Source: Capra hircus (taxonomy: Eukaryota > Chordata > Mammalia > Artiodactyla > Bovidae). From it: a stretch of DNA of 64,000 nt. The stretch is from assembly GCF_001704415.2 (NCBI RefSeq), contig NC_030808.1, positions 83,422,594 to 83,486,593 on the forward strand. Reading direction: 5' to 3'. How positions within the stretch are numbered: the first letter of the stretch is position 1; each line of letters starts with the position of its first letter. The notes beneath the pieces were generated by a model. It was not told the DNA's origin. It made no database searches and saw only the letters and a list, made by a program, of their open reading frames with translations. Below are positions 22,220 through 34,420 of the stretch, in pieces. The translations under genes and the position numbers were made by a program.

Positions 22220-24360
22220 AAAGCACTCCAGTACTCAACAAGGCAGCAAATCAAGGATAGAAGGTTGATACATCATAGCATTAAATGTATTCTCTCTGTG
22301 TTGAGCATAAGAAGAGCTGAACTCTCTTATCTGTGACCCAAAATATGCAAAAATTTTTCTTTGCTAGGTGGTTGAGTTTTTATTCAGCAGATATTTATCA
22401 CCTACCATCACATTCCAAGGAAACAAACAAAATGCAAACTCAAAGAACACATAGTTTGGTTAGGAAAGTCAGAGTCAGGTAGTTGAGGCAAATTAATTCT
22501 TCCATGTGTCAGGGAAAACTGTATAATTCTTTCTTTAAGGGTCTTGGTTACCAAAAAGAGTTCAAAATATATTCTCAGAATTACTCTGAGTAACCAAAAA
22601 GTCTGGTTTGAAACTATAGAAACCTGAAAATTCCCTGGAAATGACTTTTAGAAGCTTGACTTATTTCATTGCCAAACCTATTGGCCAAGTTCACCTACCA
22701 TGGTTCTTGGAAGATGGCATGGGGTGTGGAAGGCTGGGTCTAGGGCACCTCTCTGAAGTCTGCTAGAAAAGGGCTGGTGATCCATGCGCACAGGTCACAG
22801 ACCACAGGAGACTGCAGAGCATCAGTTAATATATGGGTGTGATGCTGAACATCAGAGCCTGTAGGAAGGCATTGTGAACAGGGCTCCAGCCTGGGCTCAT
22901 GAGCAAGTATGTTCTGTGTGTCGTTCCAAGAAGCGCTGGGAGAGGTTGCAGAGCAGAAGCATCAAGATGACCAGGTGGCCAATCAGGGAGGCCTCTGGGG
23001 AAAAGATAAACAGAAATTGGATTTTAGATGAGGACACATATCTGAGGGGTAAAACCAGTTGTAGGTGCAGTGAGGGTTCACAGGGAAGGTAGATAAGTAA
23101 GTATTCTGTCATCTCTACACAGGCAGAGTTCCACAGAGGTAAAGGGAGGGAAAGAACCAGCCTCTGGGATGGAGTAATGTCATTTTTTTTAATTCACAGT
23201 AGCCAGCAGTTCTTGGAATTAAAACAGGATGTGTCCAAGTCAAATTATTATGCTGTACACCCTGAAACTTACACAGTGCTATATGTCAATTATATCTCAG
23301 TAGAACTGGAAGAAAATAGAGTATAAAGCGAATTTCGGTTAAATTTAAATTATTCTGTCTTTATTTGACTAAGTAATATTAATATTCTTTTAAAGACAAT
23401 ACATAGTGTTTCTTCTGTGATTACTAATTGTTAACCTGGTACAACTTTGATTTTTTTGCTTCATATCTTATAAATTAGAAGCAAAAATTCCAAAATCATT
23501 AAACTAGATTTAGATTTTTCCTCTTTCTGATCCAAAAATGATTTAGAGAGAAAGGGTTTATATTACAAAAAAAGGAAGACTGTTTAAACTTTTACTAATA
23601 ACTCAGTTTTATGATCACATATATATAATTTTATTTTGATGAGAGTATTTTACCTACTTTTAAAACCAAAGTTTCTATAATTGAATATTTTTTCCATTTA
23701 GAAAGCATCTTTTCCAAATGAAAAAATTGTGTAAGATTGATTCTCAGAACAGTGAACTTCTATGTCTGTTTAAATATCTACAGAAGTTACAGTGTGTGAT
23801 TTACGGCTTCCTCCTAGCCTGGAGAGTTTTTGTCTGAACAACACAGCATTAAGAGACTTGGTTTAATTTCTTGATTTCCTTTCCCCAGGGGGTCTTTGAG
23901 AGCCCTTATTTTAGATTCACATAAGCACATATTTACCTCTACAATCAGCCAATGAAAGTAGGAGAGTTGTTGAACTTGAGAACTTTTACAGCCTATGCAC
24001 TGATTCTGTATGTAGTTGTTACCACATTCTTCAGAATTATCGTCCAAAAGAATCTCTTCTGTATTGACCACACTCGTATATCAAACCAATCTGGTTACAA
24101 AGAAAAAAAGTCTCAGATCATAAATAGCAGAAGAAACAAATCAAATTTTCAAGCAACCTTACCACTTTAAAGGAGCTCTTCTCTAGACAAAACATACATT
24201 CTTTCCTTAAGGCAGAGCCACACGTTGGCTCTTAATCCATATTTAGATCAAAAAGGCTCTCAATAGCAATATGTGCTATTTTCTGTCCAATCAGATTGTG
24301 GGCACTTGGGCTTCCTACTAAGACTTGAAACTTTATTTTCTCTGTGATTTCGCTATACCA
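22220..24360. other. Unassigned intron sequence
   Basis: No exon or strong repeat recognised. A short L1 3'-like piece ('tgctgtacaccctgaaac', 'gtcaattatatctcagtag') lies at about 23240-23320. The rest is AT-rich. Confidence 0.5.
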
Positions 24361-24550
24361 TGGGCTTCCCTTGTGGCTCAACTGGTAAAGAATTCTTCTG
24401 CAATGCAGGAGACCTGGGTTCAATCCCTGCGTTGGGAAGATCCCCTGGAGAAGGGAAAGGCTACCACTCCAGTATTCTGGCCTAGAGAATTTCATGGAGT
24501 CACAAAGAGTTAGACACGACTGAGCGACTTTCACTTCACTTCACTTCACT
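24361..24550 (+). repeat. Bov-tA SINE
   Basis: Complete + strand copy, head 'gggcttcccttgtggctc', 3' end followed by a repeated CACTT tail. Confidence 0.92.
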
Positions 24551-24986
24551 ATACCATCTGAGGAAGAGAAAGGAAGAGAGAGTCCTGTACACACATTCAG
24601 CATTGGTCTTCTTTTGGGGGAGACTAAAGTCCTCATAAGTCAAGACAAGCACACATAACTCAGCACACTCATCCCTTCCCTGCATGTGCTTCTTGCACAT
24701 GGATGAACAGTTGGAGCGTACATTTAGAGCATGTACACACAGGGACCCCAAACTCCTCTGAAAATTGGATCCTTCTCCAAGGAGAGCTCTCATTTTCTGA
24801 GGAAAGGCAGCCTTGACAGAATGAATACAGGCTATCTCTCAGTGTACAAGCAGTATGGCCACACTCACTTGCTGCCACTAGGATGCTATCTGCACAAGAG
24901 AAAACTCACCGGAACTCCCAAAAACATATATAGATGTTCCCAGAAGCAAGTCCCTGAGCTCCTCCTCCAGCCTGAATGCCAGCAGT

Positions 24987-25010
24987 AAAAAAAAAAAAAA
25001 AAAAAAAAAA
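24987..25010 (+). repeat. Isolated poly(A) run (24 A)
   Basis: An uninterrupted run of 24 A follows about 430 bp of sequence I cannot assign to a repeat family. Confidence 0.95.
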
Positions 25011-25134
25011 GACCAAGGATATTTTCTTTCCATGGGGAAAAAATTAAAAATCCTCGGGCTGTAGGACAACTGGGAAGCAAGTTCCCATCTACGTGAAGCA
25101 AGGGAAATTGAGGCTTGCCTCACACCATATATAG

Positions 25135-25835
25135 AGTCTCTTAAAATTTATCAAAGAACTAAATGTAAAATCTAAAACTATAAAACACTTAGAGGAAAAT
25201 ACAGATGTAAATCTTCATGACTTTAGATTAAACAATGGTTTTGTAGATATGACACCAATTCTTGTCAACTTAACCATAAAAAGATAAGTAACTCAATTTT
25301 AAAACAAGCAAAGGTAGTTAGGACTCCTTGCTGTCACTGCTGAGGGCCTGGGTTCAATCCCTGATCTAGGAACTAAGATCCCATATGCCACAGCAATGCC
25401 AAACAAAAAATAAGTAAAAATTAAAAAATAAAAATGGGCAAAGGATTTGAATAGACATGGGTTGCAAAGAGTCAAACACAACTAAAGTCATTTAGCACAT
25501 ACACACATATCCAAAGAAAGTATATAAATGACTTATTAATTCCCAGGTGGCTCAGTGGTTAAGAATCTGCCCGCCAGTACAGGAGATACAGGAGACTCAG
25601 ATTCAATCCCTGGATTGGGAAGATGCCCTGGAGAAGGAAGTGGCAACCCACTACAGTATTCTTGCCTGGGAAATCCCACAGACTAAGGAGCCTGGTGGAC
25701 CACAGTCCATGGAATCACAACTAGTCAGACACAACTGAGCGACTGAGCACAAAGCACGTGAAGACATCTGCAATATCACTAGTCAGTAGAGAAATGAAAA
25801 TTAAAACTGCAATGATATACCTACTAGGATCGCTA
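25135..25835 (+). repeat. Ancient L1 ORF2/3' remnant carrying nested SINEs
   Basis: L1 ORF2 C-terminal-like pieces at 25135-25312, 25425-25455 and about 25755-25835 are separated by a CHR-type SINE (about 25315-25425), a Bov-A 3' fragment (about 25456-25505) and a full Bov-tA (25545-25755). Confidence 0.8.
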
Positions 25836-25839
25836 TGCA

Positions 25840-26150
25840 GTCTGACTGCTGTATTTATGGTTCTTAATCCAAGGATTCAAACTACCGTGGTTTGAAAATA
25901 CTTTTTAAAAATTCCAGATAAAAGCAAAAAATGGAAATTGCCTTGTACCTGGAAATGACCTACATAGCATTTACATTGTATTAGGTACTATAAGTAATCT
26001 AGAGATGACTTAAAATATGCAGGAAGATGTCTGTATGTTATATGCAAATACTATATCATTTTATATAAGGGACTTGAGCATCTGCAGATTTTGGTATCTG
26101 AGGCGGGTCCTGGAACCAATCCCCTGTGGATGCCAAGGGACAACTGTGCT
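25840..26150 (+). repeat. Ancient DNA-transposon-like repeat
   Basis: 'agggacttgagcatctgcag' and 'ggtcctggaaccaatcccc' followed by 'ccaagggacaactg' are widely repeated in mammals, probably an old Tigger/MER-type element. The family name is from memory only. Confidence 0.5.
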
Positions 26151-26871
26151 GGCATTGTAAATTTGACTTATTTTCTTTGTAGGAAATCCCAATAATAATG
26201 TTAATTTTATTTGGAATTTAAAATACCTATATAATCTGATGGTTTTTGAAAACATGTTTCCTGGCTTTGTCTACCCAAAAGGACCTGGAAGCAAAGACAC
26301 CCTAATAACAATGCATATGCCAGCTAGCACTCAGATCTTGATTTATAAATATCACTTTCTATCAAAAGAAAGCAAGACTCCTTGGAGAAATAGGAAAATA
26401 TAAAAGACAAGAAAGGAAACTACAAGAAGGACCTGGAATATTTTGTTTTGCCAAAAACCTAGAAAGGTCCCAAAAATTAATCAAGGCTCAATCAAAAAGG
26501 GAGAACCAGCTCAAAGAGGGGCTCACAATGGCCAAAGTTGGACACTTTAACCATCAAAAACAATAATGGCTACAACTGACTAACATTCTAAAAAATTTAA
26601 AAATTTGAGTATGTAATAATAACCCCCCAAATAATAGAAAACTTATCTAGTGGCCTATACTCTTTTAAAATGTGAGTGATTAAAAGAATAAGAGGCCAAA
26701 GAACTGGTCCTGATTAAAGACTAAAGAGATATGACAATTAAATAACAGTGTTCAAGTCTAGATTGGACCCTGGATTATAGAAAAAGGAATTTTATAAGGG
26801 ATGTTACTGGGACAACAGGAGAAATCTGAATATGAAATTTGCATATTAGATATTGTATCAGTGTTAAACAT

Positions 26872-27956
26872 CAGCTGACAAACAGCTAATCTCAAAAATA
26901 TACAAGCAACTTATGCAGCTCAATTCCAGAAAAATAAACAACCCAATCAAAAAATGGGCCAAAGAACTAAATAGACATTTCTCCAAAGAAGACATACAGA
27001 TGGCTAACAAACACATGAGAAGATGCTCAACATCACTCATTATTAGAGAAATGCAAATCAAAACCACAATGATTTGATATTTCTATGCATTTCAAAACCA
27101 CAATGAGGTACTACTTCACACCAGTCAGAATGTCTGTGATCCAAAAATCTGCAAGCAATAAATGCTGGAGAGGGTGTGGAGAAAAGGGAACCCTCCTACA
27201 CTGTTGGTGGGAATGCAAACTAGTACAGCCACTATGGAGAACAGTGTGGAGATTCCTTAAAAAACTGCAAATAGAACTGCCATATGACCCAGCAATCCCA
27301 CTGCTGGCATACACACCAAGGAAACCAGATTTGAAAGAGACACATGTACCCCAATGTTCATCGCAGCACTGCTTATAATAGCCAGGACATGGAAACAACC
27401 TAGATGTCCATCAGCAGATGAATGGATAAGAAAGCTGTAGTACATATATATACACAATGGAGTATTACTCAGCTGTTAAAAAGAATACATTTGAATCAGT
27501 TCTGTTGAGATGGATGAAACTGGAGCCAATTATACAGAGTGAAGTAAGCCAGAAAGAAAAACACCAACACAGTATACTAACACATATATATGGAATTTAG
27601 AAAGATGGCAATGATGACCCTGTATACAAGACAGCCAAAAAGACACAGATGTGTATAACGGACTTTTGGACTCAGAGGGAGAGGGAGAGGGTGGGATGAT
27701 TTGGGAGAATGGCATTGAAACATGTATACTATCATGTAAGAATTGAATCACCAGTCTATGTCTGATGCAGGATACAGCATGCTTGGTGCTGGTGCATGGG
27801 GATGACCCAGAGGGATGTTGTGGGGAGGGAGGTGGGAGGGGGGTTCATGTTTGGGAACGCATGTACACCCGTGGTGGATTCATGTCAATGTATGGCAAAA
27901 CCAATACAGTATTGTAAAGTAAAATAAAGTAAAAATAAAAATTAAAAAAAAAAAAG
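26872..27956 (+). mobile_element. 5'-truncated ruminant L1 with internal foreign 34-bp segment
   Basis: Sense L1 ORF2 C-terminus and 3' UTR ending in a poly(A)-rich tail at about 27922-27956. At 27073-27106 the L1 reading is interrupted by 21 bases of non-L1 sequence, and the local L1 motif caaaaccacaatga appears twice (27059-27072 and 27093-27106). The interrupting bases match the host flank of the L1 at 13684-15470. I see no clear target-site duplication. It lies inside an older repeat (about 26760-26871 and 27957-28170). Confidence 0.9.
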
Positions 27957-28170
27957 AGTCATGCGCTTAGGGCAAAAGGTGCACAATATCAGTGAACAAT
28001 GTTAGATGGTTCAGAAACAATTTATGGGACAGGGAGTAAAAAAGGAATAGAGGGAAGGAGAGAGAAAGCAAATGAGACAAAACATGAACAATTGGTGAAT
28101 AGGGATGAAAAAGTATATGGGAGTTCTTTGTAAGTCTGTTTTCATTTCAAAATTTTAAAGTTTGAAACAT

Positions 28171-29662
28171 GAAAACTCTCTCTCTCTCTCTTTTTCTTCA
28201 GGAAACAGCTAATAAATGTAAACAAATAACAGAGTTAGAAAATCCTAATGAAATAGATGACTAGGGCAACAATCATCAATCATCAGGTTGTATCTGACTT
28301 CCGTGCTGATTTGTCAGTGGTCTGCTCTATATAGGTATTAAATATTTTGAATTGTCACCACTGTGAACAAGGACAAACTCCATTTTGGGGTGGGCAACTT
28401 ACCTTTCTGCTGTCCAAGTACCATAGTTCCTCAGTCTTTCCCTCCATGTTATGGCAGATTTTGGTAACCCTATTGAAGCTTTTCTATAGGCAGAAGGAGA
28501 AGGAAAAAGCTAAGAGAATTTACTAATGACTGCTTTTTTCTCCCCCCATCATATCTTGTTGTTAATCCATCTGCAACCTAATTTCTTTAGACTATTTTTA
28601 ATTCATCCAACCTATAAATATTTAATGAGCACTGATGAGATAAGAAATGAGGGCTGATACCTGAGAGTGGAAAAGAAGGGTTATGTCCAGGTCCCAGACA
28701 GGAATACCAGTCAGGTGGCCGACTTGGGGCATTACTTTGAGAGGACAGATCCACAGGGTCTGTCCAGAGAATTCTGATCAGAGGAGTCAAATCTGTCATC
28801 AGCCCAGATCTTAGGACAATTTTGAGGCTAGGTGTAGGTAGTGGAGGCCTTCCCAGGGGTGAATCCTGAGGTGAGATGGGGGACAAGGAGCAAAGGTATA
28901 AGGTTGAGAGGGCCTGAATTTCTGTGTGACTGGAGTGGAGAGTATAAAACCCTTCCACGGGGAATGAATGTGCTCTACATCAGTGAGGTTGGTGGTGGCT
29001 AGCCTTCAAGAAGAGATTTTGTGTTTGTGTGCATCAAAGAGATTGCTTGGTAATTATGGGCCTTTTCTTACCTGTAAGGCATACCAAATCGCATCTTGAG
29101 TGATCCAAGAATCAAACCCCAAACTCACAGCTGCAAAATTCTAGGCCAGACTCCATCCCTTTTGGCCTACCTTACATGTAATGATCAGGGCACTGAGAGA
29201 TTGCCTGCAGTATGCAAGTAGAGGACTGGAGCCACTGGATTTGGAAGGAGATAACCTGACATCTTCCCCAGTTGCAATGCCCTAAGTCCCCATGTAAAAA
29301 GAGAGAATAGAATTGCCTTGGAAATGTGAATCTTCCCAAGTCAAACTGAAATTGCTGCTCATCTCCTCTGTACTTTGATTGTTGAACAAGGCCACACTTT
29401 GGGGGAGGGACAGGACTGGAAAGTATTTATTGATGAGACCAGAGGAAGTTTTTTTCATGGTTAACTGTATGGCATCTTCCATCGCTTAACATTTGATATC
29501 TGTCATTTTCTTATTTCTGGCCACTATCTTGGATTAAAAAAAAGATTTTATTAACTAATTATTTTAAATTTATAGTAACTTGAGATATGCACAAAATTTA
29601 AGAGTTGTTGCTTTTGGAATGGGAATGTGGATGGGCTGTGGACATAACACATGGTTTTTCAA
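28171..29662. other. Unassigned intron sequence
   Basis: A short (CT)n run lies at about 28178-28192. Otherwise I see no repeat, exon or RNA gene I can name. Confidence 0.5.
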
Positions 29663-29893
29663 TATGTGCATGCGTACATGCTAAGTCACTTTAGTCATGT
29701 CTGACTCTTGCGATGCCATGGACTATAGCCCACCAGGCTCCTCTGTCCATGGGATTCTCTAGGCATGAATACTGGAGTCGGTTGTCATGCCCTCCTCCAA
29801 GGGATCTTCCTGACCCAGGGATCGAATGTGCATCTCTTATGTCTCCTGCATTGGCAGGCAGGTTCTCTACTGTTAGCACCACCTTGGAAGCCC
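29663..29893 (-). repeat. Bov-tA SINE, antisense
   Basis: Antisense body 'ctaagtcactttagtcatgt' through to the reversed tRNA-like head 'ggcaggttctctactgttag'. It ends 'ccttggaagcccc'. Confidence 0.92.
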
Positions 29894-30058
29894 CTTTTCA
29901 ATATGTACTGTTTTGTATATTTTGAATTTTGTATCATGTGTTTGTATTATCTATTAGGAGCAAGTTAATCAATTTAAAAAGCTAGAGCTTGACTTCTACT
30001 TAGTACTTAATTTGCTAAATATAATAATATAATAAAAATATTCTTACCATTGTACTCA

Positions 30059-30286
30059 GGCTTCCCAGGTGGTGCTAGTGGTAAAGAACCCGACTTGCCA
30101 ATGCAGGAGACATAAGAGACTCGGATTCGATCCCTGGATTGGGAAGATCCCTTGGAGGAGGCAATGGCACCCCACTCCATTATTCTTGCCTGGAGAATCC
30201 CAGGGACAGAGGAGCCTGGTGGGCTATAGTTCATAGGGTCATAAAGAGTCAGACTGGGGCAACTTAGCATGCACACATGCACCACT
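30059..30286 (+). repeat. Bov-tA SINE
   Basis: Head 'ggcttcccaggtggtgctag', body and 3' end 'aacttagcatgcac'. It ends about 70 bp before the exon E acceptor, so it sits close to the branch-point region. Confidence 0.93.
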
Positions 30287-30358
30287 GCACTCATCTGAAG
30301 TCTACCTAGAATTTGCTTTTAATTTCTTCTAAGAGAGACTGTATTTTCCTTTCTCTAG

Positions 30359-30483
30359 GACGAGCTGAAATTACTTGGAAAGCAAGGAGCCACATTGCTG
30401 TCATGCATGCAAGAATCAGCAACCAAAATTCCCACCAGCAAACTCAGTCTCAATGAAGTTGAGAATGTAACTACCATGGAAAG
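30359..30483 (+). CDS. MCF2L2: MCF2L2 exon E (helical linker)
   Basis: The exon is 125 bp with acceptor ttctctag and donor gtgagt. It encodes residues 160-200, beginning DELKLLGKQGATLLSCMQE and ending NEVENVTTME. It ends in phase 2, splitting an Arg codon AG|G shared with exon F. The sequence is mostly helical by appearance and tracks the human MCF2L2 counterpart rather than MCF2L. It opens the compact E-F-G cluster, where introns are only about 600 bp. Confidence 0.94.
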
Positions 30484-31094
30484 GTGAGTGAGAAGGGTGG
30501 TATCTGCTTTTTCTGGAGAGAATACATAGAACCAGATAATGTGAAACAACCAAGAACAGATTGGAACAGCTGCCGATGGGTCTTGGTGGGGTCAAGGAAG
30601 AAGAATATTTGAGACAACAAAGGAAAAACCATAGTGTCCTTCTGGCATCCATCTACTGAGATCTTTTTATGAGAAAGCCATTCCCTCCTCCTATGGTCTG
30701 CTTTCATCCCAGGATGTCAAGAAATATAGTAGTATTTACTGAACCTTCATTGCCCAAAAACTGTTTGGTTAGGTGCTGTGTTTGCACACCTGTCTTCTTA
30801 GGTGGAAAGAAATAGAAAGGTAAAGTTACCTGGAGCACATTTTAAAGGTTACCAGGGGCACATTTTAAAGCATGGCAGCTGCATCTGAGGTTTTTGCCTA
30901 GTGCTGAGGGTGTCCTGATTGAAAAATGGAAAATAGGGGAACCAGCCGAACCATGAGAAAGTCATACGTGACAAAGACTTCAAAGTAAGGAGATCATCAC
31001 AGTTAGGAACCCTGACTGAAAACATGGGTGTTATCAGCATGAGCCTGTGGAAATGAACGCTAATCACATGTCCTATCTTGTTCTTTCTTGACAG
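30484..31094. other. Intron between exons E and F
   Basis: 611 bp with no recognisable repeat; the last 20 bases are pyrimidine-rich, as expected for an acceptor. Confidence 0.7.
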
Positions 31095-31209
31095 GTTATT
31101 AGTTCAGTTGGATGAAACAGAAAAAGCCTTTAGTCAGTTCTGGTCTGAGCATCACCTGAAGCTTAATCAATACCTACAACTCCAGCACTTTGAACACAGT
31201 TTTTGTGAG
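31095..31209 (+). CDS. MCF2L2: MCF2L2 exon F (spectrin-like repeat start)
   Basis: The exon is 115 bp with acceptor ttcttgacag. The donor, gtgtta, is weak. After completing the split Arg codon it encodes residues 202-239, from LLVQLDETEKAFSQFW through LNQYLQLQHFEHSF to CE. The pattern LDETEKAFSQFW..H..KL is the spectrin-like repeat of DBL-family exchange factors. The length is not a multiple of three, so skipping it alone would break the frame. It ends in phase 0. Confidence 0.94.
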
Positions 31210-31806
31210 GTGTTATTTTCTTGTTTAATAAAACTTCCTTTTATGGTTCTGTTAGGGGAGTACACAGTTCTGTGACTTCTGGTTCTCTCTTCCCCTTTAA
31301 ATTCTGGGTATCAGGCTCTGCATCCTCTCCCTAATCCAGTCCCTTCCATATATTTTTGATTCCTCTTCTAACCTTTTTAGTGGGGGTAGCAATGTACCAG
31401 AATCTCATTTTCCCACATGGTATTTCAGTGATGGTTTACCTTCCTTTTTGATTCAGTGTAGCTTCGATATTCCATCTACACATTGTCTCAGCACCCCCAG
31501 GTGTTTTTTTTTTTTACATAATTCATTTACTTTAATTGGGGATTAGATGATATACTTTTAACATTATTATTTGCATTTTGAATTTATTCTTCAGTCATTC
31601 ATCACATTTATGAGGTATTTATTATGACATTTCAGTACCCCCAGCTTAATCTAAAAGCTGATGAGCTGTTAAAAAAAAAGTCTATATAGATATACACATA
31701 TTCTGAATTGTTTTTGGATTTTCAAGTTGTCTAGAGTATGACAAGCCTATACCTGAAGATGGGATGTCCATTGGCTTATTTCTGGGCTTTCTAACATGTC
31801 TTATAG
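31210..31806. other. Intron between exons F and G
   Basis: 597 bp with T-rich runs (about 31507-31516) and no repeat I can name. Confidence 0.7.
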
Positions 31807-31926
31807 GTTAAGCTAGCCCTGGACAACTTGTTGGCAGAGCAAGCAGAGTTTTCAGACTTCGGAGACAGTGTGATGCATGTGGAACAGCTTCTTAAGGAAC
31901 ACAAAAAACTGGAAGGAGAAGGCCAG
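31807..31926 (+). CDS. MCF2L2: MCF2L2 exon G (spectrin-like repeat)
   Basis: The exon is 120 bp, 40 codons, phase 0 at both ends, with acceptor cttatag. The donor, gttggt, departs from the usual gtragt. It encodes residues 240-279, from VKLALDNLLAEQAEFSDFG to KEHKKLEGEGQ, an amphipathic helix continuing the spectrin-like region. Its symmetric phase and weak donor make it a plausible cassette exon, but nothing here shows actual skipping. Confidence 0.93.
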
Positions 31927-32949
31927 GTTGGTTTGTTTGCTTTTTCCAGTTTTGTGGACTGGGAAGAAGGTCCCTGTGGATAGTGACAGATCACGGCCAC
32001 CCATTAATTGTTAGAAGGTTGCCAAAAGACACAGGATTGCCCAAATACTGACTTTTTAGTGACCCGACTCCCACCCTCAGGTCCCCAGGGAATTATGCAC
32101 ATTAACAACTATGAGGAATAATGCAGGCAGTACAGAGTTCTGTTAAGGCTGCAGGAGCACCCAGTTGAGGCTAGAGGCTTAGATGGGGTTCCAGGTGGCC
32201 CTGCCCATTCATTCAGTGACAGGGCTAGAGAGGAATAGCAGGAAGTAAGGTCACAATGGGTGTGTTACCCACTGGGCCGGATGTGGAGGCGGGCTTGGTG
32301 GTAAGGAGGGGAAACTTTAAAAGGAGAAACCAGAAAAAAAAAAAAACTAGTTTTATAATAAGCAAGATGGTGAAAAAGGGGAAATTGGTCCACATTAGTT
32401 CTGTTGCTACACAGAGTTGGTAAAGCTTTCTCCTTTCTCATGCTCAAAGAGTTGTAAATATCAAACTCGTAAAGGAATATATGCCTCAAGTTCTCATACC
32501 CAAATTAAACAGTTTCCCAGATCTGTACACAGATCAATACTTAGGAGTAGGTCTATCTTCAATCTTTACAGATTTGGTTGTTACAAATTAAGAAAGACCA
32601 GTCAGTTCTTACCAGAGAAGTTCCTCTCTGCTTTTCTTTAATTAGGGTCCCTTTTTTGTCTCTTGGGAAGTCTTCTATAGTTGCCATTTCCGTTCTGAGC
32701 TAATCTGGAGGCGTCCTTCCTCTAGATTATGGTAGATGGTGATTTCATGGTACTAGAGGTTTGCTTCTCAAAATGTGATCCTTTGGCCAGCAGCATAGAT
32801 ATCACCTCAGTGAGAACTTATTAGAAATATGGGGAAATCTCAGGCCCCGCCTCAGAATCAAAATCTGCATTTTAATAAGATCTCCAGGTGTTTGAAATGC
32901 ACATTAAAGTTAAGCATTTGACATTCACATTATTGTTAGAGACATTTTT

Positions 32950-33160
32950 TGTTGTTGTTTGGTTGCTAAGTCGTTTCCAACTCTTTGTAACCCCATGGAC
33001 TGTAGCCCGCCAGGCTCCTCTGTCCATGGAATTTTCCAGGCAAGAATACTGGAGTAGGTGCCATTTCCTCCTCCAGGGGATCTTCCTGACCCAGGGATTG
33101 AACCTGCGTCTCCTACGTTGGTGGGCAGATTCTTTACTGCTGAGCCAGTGAGGAAATTCC
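32950..33160 (-). repeat. Bov-tA SINE, antisense
   Basis: Antisense copy from 'gttgctaagtcgtttccaac' to the reversed head 'gctgagccagtgaggaaattc'. Confidence 0.9.
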
Positions 33161-33659
33161 CTTAAAAAATGGTAACAAATGTAAGCCAAGGCCAGTCTGG
33201 TTTTAAGAGCTATCAGTTGTGAGTTCTGAGCTGAAAGTACTTTTGCAGTGCATGAGCACACAGGCCCACCTGTGCACACAGACTCTCATTCAGCAGTCCC
33301 ACCCTTCCCTTATGAGCACCCTGTTATCCATGATCGTTGGCAGCTAATCGCTTTAGTGCTGAAGCCATGAGTTATGAGAAATGTTTATTAAACAGTGAAA
33401 AAAGCTGAATTTTGTGTATATGATATCTCTGTGTCTAGGAGTCTCCAAGATACTCAGTCTCAGAGTCTCAATTTTATGTAATTTTAGTTTTTTTCAAGTG
33501 AACTCCTTATTAAATGTGGATACTATGTATTTTCATTATGTACATTCATATTTTAGGGAAAATATGCCTCATCAATCCCAGTACCTTCATTTTTGGTTTG
33601 AAAAATATTGTTTTATATATAAATACATACACAAAGGTAGCTGCTGACCTGATAGAAAG

Positions 33660-34420
33660 GTATTCATTCATCACCAGGTATTCCTTGTCTTAGATTCTGT
33701 GGCTATAAGTGGTGAACCAGACAGTTCAGTTCAGTTGCTCAGTCTTGTCTGACTCTTTGTGACCCTATGAACCGCAGCATGCCAGGCCTCCCTGTCCATC
33801 ACCAACTGCTGGAGTCTACCCAAATCCATGTTCATTGAGTTGGTGATGCCATTCAACCTTCTCATCCTCTGTCATCCCCTTCTCCTCCTGCCCTTAATCT
33901 TTCCCAGAATCAGGGTCTTTTCCAATGAGTCAGCTCTTTGCATCAGGTGGCCAACGTGTTGGAGTTTCAGCTTCAACATCAGTCCTTCCAATGGAACACC
34001 CAGGACTGATCAGTCAAGACCCTATTCTCACACAAGTTGCGTTCTACTGGGGAGAGACAGACAAGTGACAGTAATCAGATAAATCAACATCAGATAGTGA
34101 CAAATGAGATGGAGAAAATTATGGGACATGAGAGAAAGTGAGTGGGGGGTACTACTTTAGTAGTTAGGAAGGGCCTCTCAGACCTTTGATCTGAGATCTG
34201 GATAGCCATGCAAAGATTTAGGGAATAGCAGTCAAGGCAGAGAAGCTGCAAGGACAAAGGTCTTGAGGTAGAAACGAGGTTGGGAGTCCCAGTAGTGTGG
34301 CTGGACTGTAGTGCGCTAGGAAAGAACAGGTGGGAGCCCTGGTGGTGAGGATTAGATTTTATTCTCTGTGGAATGGAAAGCTGTTGGACAGTGCTCTGGG
34401 TTGTGTTTTAAGTACTGGAT
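33660..34420 (+). repeat. L2 LINE remnant split by a BovB 3' end
   Basis: L2-like 3' sequence at 33660-33720 and about 34010-34420 ('gcaaggacaaaggtcttgag', 'ggattagattttattctctg') is split by an antisense BovB 3' end at 33721-34009 ('cagttcagttgctcagtctt' onward). Confidence 0.78.

Noticed and set aside
31210..31275. Read-through of exon F into the intron as an alternative C-terminus
   Set aside because: Homology resumes at exon G; the extension has no conserved features, and the donor, though weak, is a GT.
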